A stretch of DNA of 64,000 bases from Weissella confusa (lineage in GTDB: Bacteria > Bacillota > Bacilli > Lactobacillales > Lactobacillaceae), in assembly GCA_001436895.1 (NCBI GenBank), contig JQAY01000001.1, forward strand, positions 1-64,000, read 5' to 3'. Shown here one piece after another: positions 6,364 through 16,900 of this stretch (positions are counted from its first letter, which is position 1; every line of letters begins with the position of its first letter). The notes under the pieces were generated by a model, which worked only from the letters and a program-made list of their open reading frames with translations, ran no database searches and had not been told where the DNA came from. Made by a program: the position numbers and the translations under genes.

Positions 6364-9300
6364 ATGGGTGAAACAAAAACAAGAAAGAAGATGTATAAAA
6401 GCGGTAAGTTCTGGGTGGCTGCAGGACTGACTGCCCTTTCAGTGGGGGTGGTTTCCTCAGCGCCACAAATAGCGCGTTTGGCCAGGGATGTTTCGGATGA
6501 AGCGGCATCTGCTGCAACGATTAATTCACCATTAACAATTGATCAAGTAACTGATGCGGACACCCAAGCAGGGGTGAGTCGTAGCGTCAATTGGAATGGA
6601 TCTAATGCTTGGAACTACAGTGATGTTACCGGTCTTGGAACTTACAATGGATCGACTTGGAGCGCCGACCGTGCATACGGAAGTACGCTTTATAAAGCCC
6701 CGGCTGGGGCCTATTACACAAAATTGGTTGCCAATGGCGCTAGTACTGCTGGATACGCATATTTGACGCGTCAATTTGATGCAACGCAGCCGTTTACGGT
6801 TAAGGGATATCTCCACCCTAATGTTCGAGATGCGGATACCTGGTTGACACGTGATTATTCCGACTGGACTGGATTGGTGTTGACGCCAACTGACCCGAAT
6901 AAGATTGCCTCGTCATATGACTTTACAGCTAAAGGTGGTGGAGGACTTGGTATCGAAGGCATGAAGAATGCCTACGCGTTGGGTATTGATTTCCACAAGA
7001 ATTCGGATAAAAATGACCCTGCTGAAGGTCCGTTTGGTGCGTTACGAACAACTAATAGTTCGGGTACGTTAATGGCCACGCAGGGTAAAATCAGTGGGGT
7101 TAGCAACTCTGCAACCTATACAGATGGCTATAACTTGTCGAACTGGAATAGTACGATTTACTACGAGCTGACTTGGAACCCGACCGGTGGACCAAATGGT
7201 GGGCCATCAATTAAAGCGACAATGAAGACAACATCGACCCGCAATAGTGAGTCAGCAAGTTGGACAGTAGATACGGCTGCTGCGAAAGTGACACTAGCAC
7301 CGGCCACGGCGTTGACAGTTGGTTTGAATGCCATCAACGGACAAAACAAAAACGATCAGTATGCTTCGTTCGATAGCGTTAGTGGTGTGCTATCTACGGG
7401 TACAACGACGGTTAAGTATGTTGATGCAAACGGTAATACAATCAAGCCGTCAACGTCCTTCGTTACGGCCGTTGGTGAAGTCGTTGGTATTACTGGCCTT
7501 TCATCCGATGCAAGTACGGCTGATTATACATTCGGGGCACCAACGATTCGTGGTTATAAGGTAGCTTCAGCAACGAATAGTGTGAAGGTGTCACAATCGT
7601 CAACGGGTAACGTTATTACAATTAAGTACAATGCATTGCCTCGCCAAGAGTCAATCATTCAAACAGATACGCCAGCTTTGTGGAGTGATTCAAGTGTCAT
7701 CACATCATACTGGAGTGTCGATCAAGATAATCCATTGGGAGGCAGTGCGTCGGTTGCGCAAAGTATTGTGGATGACTCATTGATTCGTTCAGGGTACAGC
7801 TACTACGTTACTGATCCAAATGGTAGCAACTATTCAACGATGTCATCTGCTTATGCGGCGGGAACTAACGTTTGGGATAGTACATCAAATAGTGCTGGTG
7901 TGCAGTCAGACGCGACACCACAAACGTGGACGGTTAAGTACATGCCCGATTACCAAGGCACATACTTGTACACACAAAATTTCTCATATGCCAACGGTTC
8001 TTATGTAGCTGGTACATCAACTTATAAGGATGCGGCTGGAGGTCGAACGGGCAATGCGATTAACTTTGCGACTAAGGACAGCAACTTGCCTAAGTCTGGT
8101 TACACATACACCGTAACAGGACCGGATAACGTGACGTATTCAACGTTGGATTCAGCAATCGCTGCGAACTCTTTCGATAGTACAAACAACAGGGACGCAA
8201 ACGGTTCCCAATTGGCGTCATCAGATACGTCATACCAAAGCTTTGTGGTTAATTACACACCAGCTACGCAAACAACGAGCTTGGTGGTTGATTCAAATTC
8301 GCCAGTGAAGGCTGGCTCGGTCCTAGCTTCATCATTGGGTGCAACCAGCGCAACTTTGTCATTGCCATATACCGACGCTAATTTGACGACGGCTGGTTTC
8401 TCATACGTGGTGAAGGGACCAAATGGCTCAACGTATGCAACATTGTCATCAGCCGTGGCTGCAAATTCAATTTATGACGCCACAAACAACTCTGGAACGA
8501 CTGATTCATCGGCCCAGGTATTCACGGTTAGTTATGTCGGCGCTTACCAAGCAGCAGCGGTTAAGTATGATCCAAATGGCCCGATTTCAGCCGGTTCAAC
8601 ACTTACGTCAGCAAGTGGCACAACTGGTGGCACGATTAGCTTCGCAACCAACGATACAAGTTTGGTTAAGGCGGGCTACACGTACACGGTTAAGTACACG
8701 GGTACGGATGCGCCAGACTCAACGGCGTACACAACGTTGTCATCAGCCGTGGCAGCGCACCCACGTTATGACAGTACATCAAATTCAGGTAGTTCAGATA
8801 CATCATCACAAGCCTTCGTGGTGACGTATAAGACAAATCAATACGCCTCATTGTTTACGGATTCAGCCGACAATTCAGGCAACTCAGTTTTGAGCTATTC
8901 GGCTGTTAACGAAACAACTAATGGCCCAACTAGCTCGGCTATCTCATTCAAGACGACCGACTCACAGTTGGCCAAGAGTGGTTACACGTATGTCGTTAAT
9001 GTATTGAATTCGGCCGGTAGTGTCATTAATTCATATACGACTTTGACATCAGCCGTGGCGGCTAACAAGTATGACAACACGTCAAATGCAGCCAATGCAA
9101 CGACTGACGCGCAAGTGCAACGTTTCAAGGTTGTCTATGCACCGATGACGGCGAAGGTCACGTATAACTACGTTGATCAATCCGGTAAGGTGATTAGCAC
9201 GGCTCGATCAACCAATGGTTATGTCGGCTCAAAGATTCCAGATGGGGCAATGACAATTGCGGGTTACACGTTGGTAGGACCGGACGCAAATTCGGATGCT

Positions 9301-9684
9301 GATGGTTTGTTCGATGCGGATTTGGATTCAGTTATCACATACGTTTATAAGCCACAGTATCAAGCAGCTAATTTGGTGGTCGACAGTGCATCACCAATTT
9401 CAGCCAACTCAGCAGTTGAATCTGCTTCGGGTGTGACGAGTGGATCATTGGCATTTAGCACGGCGGATTCACAACTTGCAAAGACTGGTTACACGTATGT
9501 TGTATACGGTCCAAAGGGCGATTCGTATGCAACATTGACAGCAGCTTTGAAGGCCAACAGCTTATATGACAACACGGAAAATGGTTCGGCATCAGCTGAT
9601 TCTTCAGCACAAACTTTCCGTGTGTTATTATACAGCCGATGCCCAATCAGCTTACATTCGTGTCCAACAGAATTCACCAGTTAA
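6364..9684 (+). CDS. Adhesin 1, N-terminal fragment (signal peptide, lectin-like head, beta repeats)
   Basis: 1106 residues. KKMYKSGKFW at residues 9-18 is a canonical KxYKxGKxW signal motif followed by a hydrophobic stretch and SAP; such proteins are exported to the surface. About residues 70-340 resemble an L-type lectin domain (GLVLTPTDPNK, GLGIEGMKNAYALGIDFHKN). About 345-420 is MucBP-like (VKYVDANGNTIKPS...GYKVASATNSV). From about 430 come beta repeats with recurring SPISAGS, GYTYTVxGPDG and YDNTxNTG(S/T)(S/T)D motifs, with another MucBP-like module at about 930-1000. The last 21 residues (LLYSRCPIS...) are out-of-frame translation after the frameshift near 9626, so the real protein sequence ends at about residue 1087. 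It has no wall anchor. Confidence 0.8.
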   Translation: MGETKTRKKMYKSGKFWVAAGLTALSVGVVSSAPQIARLARDVSDEAASAATINSPLTIDQVTDADTQAGVSRSVNWNGSNAWNYSDVTGLGTYNGSTWSADRAYGSTLYKAPAGAYYTKLVANGASTAGYAYLTRQFDATQPFTVKGYLHPNVRDADTWLTRDYSDWTGLVLTPTDPNKIASSYDFTAKGGGGLGIEGMKNAYALGIDFHKNSDKNDPAEGPFGALRTTNSSGTLMATQGKISGVSNSATYTDGYNLSNWNSTIYYELTWNPTGGPNGGPSIKATMKTTSTRNSESASWTVDTAAAKVTLAPATALTVGLNAINGQNKNDQYASFDSVSGVLSTGTTTVKYVDANGNTIKPSTSFVTAVGEVVGITGLSSDASTADYTFGAPTIRGYKVASATNSVKVSQSSTGNVITIKYNALPRQESIIQTDTPALWSDSSVITSYWSVDQDNPLGGSASVAQSIVDDSLIRSGYSYYVTDPNGSNYSTMSSAYAAGTNVWDSTSNSAGVQSDATPQTWTVKYMPDYQGTYLYTQNFSYANGSYVAGTSTYKDAAGGRTGNAINFATKDSNLPKSGYTYTVTGPDNVTYSTLDSAIAANSFDSTNNRDANGSQLASSDTSYQSFVVNYTPATQTTSLVVDSNSPVKAGSVLASSLGATSATLSLPYTDANLTTAGFSYVVKGPNGSTYATLSSAVAANSIYDATNNSGTTDSSAQVFTVSYVGAYQAAAVKYDPNGPISAGSTLTSASGTTGGTISFATNDTSLVKAGYTYTVKYTGTDAPDSTAYTTLSSAVAAHPRYDSTSNSGSSDTSSQAFVVTYKTNQYASLFTDSADNSGNSVLSYSAVNETTNGPTSSAISFKTTDSQLAKSGYTYVVNVLNSAGSVINSYTTLTSAVAANKYDNTSNAANATTDAQVQRFKVVYAPMTAKVTYNYVDQSGKVISTARSTNGYVGSKIPDGAMTIAGYTLVGPDANSDADGLFDADLDSVITYVYKPQYQAANLVVDSASPISANSAVESASGVTSGSLAFSTADSQLAKTGYTYVVYGPKGDSYATLTAALKANSLYDNTENGSASADSSAQTFRVLLYSRCPISLHSCPTEFTS

Positions 9685-12600
9685 GGCGGGGTCTTCAGTT
9701 GCCAATATCACGGGTGTTACTAGCCAAACGATGTCATTCGGGGTCACAGATGCCGATTTGGCAACGTCTGGTTACACATACACGGTTGGATACGGTTATG
9801 ACGTGAACAACACGGTTTGGTATTCAACGCTGTCACAAGCTTTGGCAGCCAACAGCACATTCGATAACACGGATAACACAGGTACAACCGATGCGGCGGC
9901 CCAACGTTTCGTGATTTCATATGCACCAATGAGCCAAGCAGCCTCAGTTGTGGTGGACGCAAATTCACCAATTAGTGCGGGTTCAATGGCCTTGTCAGCT
10001 AATGGTTCAACAGGATCAGCTATCTCATTTGCGTCTGATTCGTCATATGCAACGCTGGATTCACAACTAGCCAAGAGCGGTTACACGTACACTGTTAAGT
10101 ACGGTAGTGACACAACGGCGTACACAACGTTGTCATCAGCATTGTCAGCGCACTCGTACTACAACGCGAACAACACGGCATCAGGCACATCTGATGCTAA
10201 CCCTGATATGTTCAAGGTTAGTTATAAGGCGGCTAGTCAATCAGCCGTGGTAAATGTGGCTGGTACGTCACCAATTAAGGCCAACTCAAAGGTTGATTCC
10301 GCTGCTGGCGTGACGTCAGGGGCGTTGAGTTTTGCAACTTCTGATGCAAGTTTGGCGGTTGCTGGATACACGTACACGGTCACGGGACCTGATGGCAAGA
10401 CGTACACAACGTTGTCATCAGCCGTTGCTGCAAACTCAATCTTTGATAATACGACGAACACAGGTAGCACCGATTCAGCTATCCAAAGCTTTACAGTGTC
10501 GTATAAGGCGGCTTACCAATCAGCTGCATTGGTTGTGGACGCCGATTCACCAATCAGCGCAAATTCATCATTGGCTTCCGCTGCTGGTGTGACGAAGGGT
10601 GCTGTTTCATTTGCAAAGACAGATAGTCAACTAGCGGTGCAAGGATACACGTACGTTGTCTATGCGGCTAATGGTTCAAGCTATGCAACGTTAACAGCTG
10701 CAATGGCTGCCAACGGTACATTTGACGATACTGACAACGGTACGGCAACGTCTGATGGCTCAGCGCAAGTATTCCGCGTGTCATATAAGGCGGATTCACA
10801 ACAAGCTAAGGTTACAGTTGGTTTGGAATCACCAATCAGCGCTGGATCAGTGATTGATTCAGCAGCTGGTCCGACGAGTGGTGCGATTGCGTTTGGTACG
10901 GTGACGGATAGTTACTTGTACACGCAGGGTTACCACTATACGGTTAGTGGTCCGGATGGCACATCATACAGTACGTTGTCGCAAGCAATTGCAGCAAATA
11001 GTGTTTATGACAACACAGATAACACTGGGTCAGCCGACAGTAAGCCGCAAACATTTACAGTTAACTATGTAGCTGATATGCAATGGACATCATTGGGTGT
11101 AACGCCGGATTCACCGGTGAGTGCAGGTAGCTGGTTGGCTTCACTTTCTGGTGGTACAGCCACTCAGATACCATTTAAAAATGTTGATGACTCACTAGCA
11201 GTTTCAGGATACACGTACCGTGTTATGGGACCGGATGGTGAATGGTATGCAACTTTGGCTGATGCCCAGTCAGCAAATACGACGTTTGATAATACGAGTA
11301 ATGCGACTGATTCAGATGCAGAGACTCAGAACTTCATGGTTAGCTATGCCCCAATGAGCCAAGCGGCAACAATTGTCGGGGCTACTAACTCACCAATTCA
11401 AAAGGGGAAGACAATTGAAAGTGCGTCTGGCTTGACCGGTAGTGCGATTGCCTTCTCAAACACTGATGCAACGCTAGCTCGTAGTGGTTATCGTTATGTG
11501 GTTTACATGGGTTCTGATAGTGCGACGACTTACAGCACTTTGTCAGCAGCCATGGCAGCTAACACGGTTTATGACAACACGAATAACACAGGTTCATCAG
11601 ATGCAGCGCCACAAGTATTTACGGTGTCATATATCGCTGATTACCAATCAGCTAACTTGGTTATTGGTGGCGCAACGCAAATCAGCAGTGGTGTCACACT
11701 CGACTCTGCTGCTGGCGTGACGAGTGGTCAGGTATCGTTTGCTACAACTGATTCAGCGCTGGATCTTGATGGCTATCGTTACATTGTTAAGACGCCAAAT
11801 GGCAACACGTATAACACGTTGGCCTCGGCCTTGACTGGTATGACAGGTTTGTATGACAACACGAACAACGCCACAGATTCTGACGCTGCACCACAAACGT
11901 ATACGGTTGAGTATTCAGCTATTACGCAAACGGCTGAAGTTGTTGTTGGCGAGACTGGTGATGAGTATTCAGGCCGAGTGATTGAAGAAGTGACCGGTGA
12001 TACCGGTGCAGCGCTTGGATTGAAGACGACCGATGAGTCGTTGCATGCTATGGAAATGACGCATGGTTACACGTATAACGTGTCGGTACAAAATGCTGAT
12101 GGCACTTGGGTGATGGATGAAACTGGTTCACCAAAGATCTATGCGACATTGGATGAAGCGGTTGCGGACAACAATAGCTTTGATGCGGTCGATACGGGTA
12201 TTAAGAAGTTTGTCTTGAACCCAACGCCTTCATATCAAGAGAGTGCATTGTTCGTAAGTAGCGATTCACCAATTTCAGCCGGAGTGGCGGTTGAAAAGAC
12301 TAGCGGTGTAACCAAGGCGCCAATCTCATATGCGACAACCGATACCGATTTGGCGGTTGATGGTTACCAATACAATGTGTCGATTGTACGACCTGATGGC
12401 ACATCACAAGCATATGCAAACTTGTCTGCAGCGGTTGCAGCTGAGGCGGCTTATGATAATACCAGCAATGGGGATGCCCAATCAGATTCATCAGCACAGT
12501 CATTTATTGTGAGTTATAAGGCGGATTATCAATCAGCAAATATTAGCTTTGACGGTGCGCCAATGTCGTCAATTGCGGCAGCTGGCGTGACGAGCGGGCT

Positions 12601-13900
12601 TTATACATCAACGTACACGGCACCGGAAGGATACTACTTTAAAGCATCTGGTCAACCATCTGGCGCCAGTGTTGCGGCGGATGGCCGTACGGCAACGTTC
12701 ACATTTACCTATGACAACACAAATAACGCCAGTGCTTCAGATAGTGCTGCACAAGACTTTACGTTGCAATTGTCAGCAGCCAGTCAATCTGGTCAAATTA
12801 GTTTTGTCTACTCAGGTGCAATTGGCTCACCAACAACGCCTGATCCAAGAACACTATCTGGTGTGACAGGTGATTATCTTGAAGACATAATCACTGCGCC
12901 AGAAGGATACTACATTGTTGCGATTGATGGTTCTGCATATAACGTTTCGTATGCCAATGACCAACACGATACAGTGACCTATACATTGACGATGGACGAT
13001 ACCGATAACGGTAACGAAGCATCTGATAAGGCACCACAGAACTTGGTGATTACGTTGGCACCAACGAACCAGAAAGCAACGGTTACCCAACACATGCCAG
13101 ATGGCACGACCACGGTAACTGATACGCAAAACGGTAAGACGGCTGAGTCATATGGTTATACGTATACGGCACCGGCAGGTTACTACGTTGCTAGTGGCGC
13201 AGTGACAACAGCTTCAGGTATCACGGCTGATATCGCAACGGATGGTAAGACGGTTTCATTGGATGGAAACTTTGATAATTCAACAAACACGGGAAATGAT
13301 GGAACCGATACGGCACCACAGAACACTGATATTACGTTGACGCAATCAAAGCAACAAGCGCAATTTGAAATTGACGTCCCAGATGGCGCAACGTCAGTGA
13401 CGGCTAAGAGTGAGACGATTGATGGTCTGACTGGGGATGCAATTAATGCCCCAACTGGGTACACAGATGCTGATTTGGCAACGCCAGGATACACATATAC
13501 GGTAACTGGTCCTGATGGTTCAAAGTACGACACGATGGCCGAAGCGTTGGCTGCAACGTCAAACTTCGATAACACCAATAACGGTTCTGGTGAAGATTCT
13601 GACGTACAAAAGTTTGTGATTACGTATGCTGCTGATGACCAAACTGCGACTATCACGCAACAGTACGCAGATGGCGCAACTAATACGCCAGCCTTCCCAC
13701 AAGCTGATGAAACATTGAATGGTAAGACTGATTAACAAATGTCAGGAACAATCACAGCACCGACGGGATACGAAATTTCGAATATTAAGACAGCTGATGG
13801 CGTGACGTGGTCATTGTCGGAGGACAAGCAGACGGCAACTTACACAGTTGTTTATGATGCGACGGCAGATACCGACCAGTCTTCACAGGCAACAGTTATC
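7660..13900 (+). repeat. Tandem beta repeats of adhesin 1, about 21 units of about 285 nt
   Basis: Units start about every 280-290 nt with (Y/S)Q(S/A)AxxVV and SPISAGS-like motifs, near 8260, 8545, 9360, 9640, 9940, 10230, 10520, 10800, 11080, 11360, 11640, 12230 and beyond. Each has GYTYxVxGPDGxxYxTLSxAxAANSxYDNTxN near its end. Divergence rises toward both ends of the array. Confidence 0.85.
9566..13735 (+). CDS. Adhesin 1, middle fragment (beta repeats)
   Basis: The true reading in this frame begins near 9629 (YTADAQSAYIRVQQNSPVKAGS), where it takes over from the first fragment; the first 21 codons of the nominal ORF are out-of-frame. It contains about 14 further beta repeats of about 93-96 residues (spacing 280-290 nt), more divergent toward the end (APEGYYxxA, TAPAGYYVASG variants). 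It has no signal peptide, no ribosome binding site of its own and no anchor, so it is not expected to be made as a separate surface protein. It stops at TAA 13733. Confidence 0.65.
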   Translation: MTTRKMVRHQLILQHKLSVCYYTADAQSAYIRVQQNSPVKAGSSVANITGVTSQTMSFGVTDADLATSGYTYTVGYGYDVNNTVWYSTLSQALAANSTFDNTDNTGTTDAAAQRFVISYAPMSQAASVVVDANSPISAGSMALSANGSTGSAISFASDSSYATLDSQLAKSGYTYTVKYGSDTTAYTTLSSALSAHSYYNANNTASGTSDANPDMFKVSYKAASQSAVVNVAGTSPIKANSKVDSAAGVTSGALSFATSDASLAVAGYTYTVTGPDGKTYTTLSSAVAANSIFDNTTNTGSTDSAIQSFTVSYKAAYQSAALVVDADSPISANSSLASAAGVTKGAVSFAKTDSQLAVQGYTYVVYAANGSSYATLTAAMAANGTFDDTDNGTATSDGSAQVFRVSYKADSQQAKVTVGLESPISAGSVIDSAAGPTSGAIAFGTVTDSYLYTQGYHYTVSGPDGTSYSTLSQAIAANSVYDNTDNTGSADSKPQTFTVNYVADMQWTSLGVTPDSPVSAGSWLASLSGGTATQIPFKNVDDSLAVSGYTYRVMGPDGEWYATLADAQSANTTFDNTSNATDSDAETQNFMVSYAPMSQAATIVGATNSPIQKGKTIESASGLTGSAIAFSNTDATLARSGYRYVVYMGSDSATTYSTLSAAMAANTVYDNTNNTGSSDAAPQVFTVSYIADYQSANLVIGGATQISSGVTLDSAAGVTSGQVSFATTDSALDLDGYRYIVKTPNGNTYNTLASALTGMTGLYDNTNNATDSDAAPQTYTVEYSAITQTAEVVVGETGDEYSGRVIEEVTGDTGAALGLKTTDESLHAMEMTHGYTYNVSVQNADGTWVMDETGSPKIYATLDEAVADNNSFDAVDTGIKKFVLNPTPSYQESALFVSSDSPISAGVAVEKTSGVTKAPISYATTDTDLAVDGYQYNVSIVRPDGTSQAYANLSAAVAAEAAYDNTSNGDAQSDSSAQSFIVSYKADYQSANISFDGAPMSSIAAAGVTSGLYTSTYTAPEGYYFKASGQPSGASVAADGRTATFTFTYDNTNNASASDSAAQDFTLQLSAASQSGQISFVYSGAIGSPTTPDPRTLSGVTGDYLEDIITAPEGYYIVAIDGSAYNVSYANDQHDTVTYTLTMDDTDNGNEASDKAPQNLVITLAPTNQKATVTQHMPDGTTTVTDTQNGKTAESYGYTYTAPAGYYVASGAVTTASGITADIATDGKTVSLDGNFDNSTNTGNDGTDTAPQNTDITLTQSKQQAQFEIDVPDGATSVTAKSETIDGLTGDAINAPTGYTDADLATPGYTYTVTGPDGSKYDTMAEALAATSNFDNTNNGSGEDSDVQKFVITYAADDQTATITQQYADGATNTPAFPQADETLNGKTD

Positions 13901-16900
13901 ACCTACGCGCCATTACCACAAACGGTTGATGTTAAGTTCTTCGATGAAGTTGGTCGTCCGTTGACATCAGACACAGGCGTAAGCGGTCACACATTGAATG
14001 GTGTGACAAACGAAACAGTTAATTACCAAGATGCTGATTTGGTGAAGGATGAACAAATCGCCGGATACAGTAAGGTAGTTGATAATACGGCTGATAACGT
14101 TAACTTTGACGACGACACGGCAGTGGACCAAACGGTTCGATATGTTTACCGAGATGTGCAGGCACCAACGGTTACGACAACCAAGACCGCATTGACGACT
14201 TCAAAGGCCGGCATGCCAGCTGATGAAGCAACCTTCTTGGCTGATGTTGGCTTCAGTACGACTGATAACCAACAACACGGTGACAGCACGATTAAGACGG
14301 ACTATGAAACAGTTGCTGCTTTGGTAGCTGAAGATGGTAAGCCACGTGATGTGACGATTACGGTTACTGATGCGACTGGTAACAAGACGACCAAAACGGT
14401 GACGTTGAGTCTCATTGATACGGCACCAGTTTCACAAGAGCAAGCTGTTAAGGATGCACAAAAGGCTTTGGATGATTTGGCCAAGGATCCTAATACGACG
14501 GCTGACCAACAAACGGCGGCTGAAGAGGCTTTGCAAGATGCGATTAACCAAGCAATAGGTGATCGTGAAGACGCCGAAACGGCTGGTGATGATGCGTTGA
14601 ATTCACCTGATACCACAGCAGTAGCAACGGATGATGCGGTTGCGGATGCTATGGCGAAGTTGGATAAGGCGATGAATGATGCTGACAACGATCAAGGTAC
14701 GACACAGGCCGTTAAGGATGCAACGGATGCACTTGAAAATGCGGTTGCTCGTGCAGAAGCCAAGGCTGTTGATACAGCACCAGTTTCACAGGAGCCAGGC
14801 GTGCAAGAAGCACAGTCGGCATTGAATGATGTTTTGAATGATCCAAATGCCACAACGGAAGCCATTGACCAAGCTAAGCAAGCGTTGCAAGATGCAGTTG
14901 CGGACGCAAAGTCAGAACGTGATAAGGCGAACGACGATGCGAATACAACTGTTAGTCAGGTAACTGATTCAAAGGATGACGCCGTTAAGCAAGCGGTTAC
15001 TGATTTGGAAGCTGCCCAAAAGGATGCAGCTAACAATGTTGGTACAACGCAAGCCATTGAAGATGCACGACAAGCGGTGATTGATGCCGTTAAGGATGCA
15101 GGTGAGACGGCACTTGCACAAGATGCAACACCAGTTCAAAATGAAGCGTCTGTCATCGATAAGAAGCAAGCGCTTGAAGATGTTCTGAATAATCCAGAAA
15201 GTACGCCAGACGAAATTGTTAAGGCGACAAACGATTACAATGACGCCGTTGAACAAGCGAAGGCTGATCGTGACGCCGCAAATGAAGCCGCGCAAGATGA
15301 AATCGCAACGGCCGGTAGCTCACATCAAGCTAATGACCAATCAGTTATCGACGCAACGAAGAATTTGCAAGATTTGATTGATAAGGCTAAGACGGGTGAT
15401 GCTGGTGCGTTGACGGAAGATATTGAGAAGGCGACGCAAGCGTTGAAGGATGCTGTGGCAGCAGCTGGTGGTGCGCAAGAAGCCGCCCGGGCTGATGCAG
15501 CCAAGGCGTTGAATGAGACGTCACCGGTTAGCTACGAACCGGATGTTCAGAGTAAGATTGATGACTTGCAAAAGTTGTTGGACGACCCAGCTTCAACGGC
15601 TGATCAAATTAGTGACGCGACCGAGGCGTTGCGTTCGGCAACTGAGACGGCGATTAATCAACGTACTGCCACTGATGATGATGCTAAGGCAGCCATTAAT
15701 GCTGCTAATGGTTCTAATCAAGCGGACGAACCAGCTGTTCAGGCAGCTGAAAAGGCATTGCAAGATTTAGTTGATCAAGCGCAGACTGATACGCCAGATG
15801 CCTTGACGGCTGATATTCAACAAGCCATCAAGAACTTGCAAGATGCCGTTTCACAAGCTGCCGAAAGCCAAGCTGATGCACGTCAAGCTGCGGAGGCCGC
15901 TTTGCAAGCAACGTCACCGGTTTCAAATGAAGCAACCACATCAGAAGCTATTGCAAACTTGCAAAATGTATTGAATGATACAAATTCAACGGCGGAAGAG
16001 ATTAAGCAAGCTACAGATGCGTTGACTGAGGCAACGGCGAGCGACAAGGCAAGTCGTGACGAGACGAACCGTCAAGCCGATGATGCGGTAACTGCAGCGA
16101 AGACATCTGATCAAGCCACTGAGCCAGAAGTGATTGCAGCAATTAAGAAGTTGCAAGATGCGCAAGCCGTTGCGGCAGCCGATTCACCAGCTGCGTTGAC
16201 GGCCGATATCCAAAAGGCCATTGATGATTTGGCAGCTGCGCAAGAAACAGCTAAGCAAAATCAAACGGCCGCCCGCGATGCTGCTGCTGATGCTATCGAG
16301 GCTACTAAGCCAGTTTCAAATGAGTCGACAGTACTTAAGGCTCACGATGCTTTGCAGAAGTTGTTGGACAACCCGGCATCATCAACGGCTGATATAGAGA
16401 AGGCAACGAAGGCGTTGACGGAAGCTAACAAAGCTGAACAAGCCAAGCGTGATGCGATTAACGATGAGGCGGACAAGTACGAAAGCAAGGTTGAAGCATC
16501 AAGCACGCAAAACGAGCCAACTGTACAAGCAGCCTTGGATGCGTTGAACGAGATTCAAGAAGAAGCGGCCACAGATACACCAGATGCGTTGACGGCCGAT
16601 ATCGCGGCAGCTTTGGATGCCTTGCAAACGGCTGTAGTACAAGCGGCTAAGGAACAAGCTGAAGCGCGTGATAACGCGGCAGATGCCTTGGCTAGAACAG
16701 CGCCGGTTTCAAATGAAAAGGCGGTGGCTGATGCCATCTCTGCTTTGAACAAGGTGTTGGATGATCCGGCAGCAACGACGGAAGACATCAAGAATGCTAC
16801 GCAGAACTTGATGAATGCGACGAGTGATGACAAGGTTACGCGTACGACAGCTAATACCAACGCACAAAACGCGATTACGGATGCATCAAACACACCACAA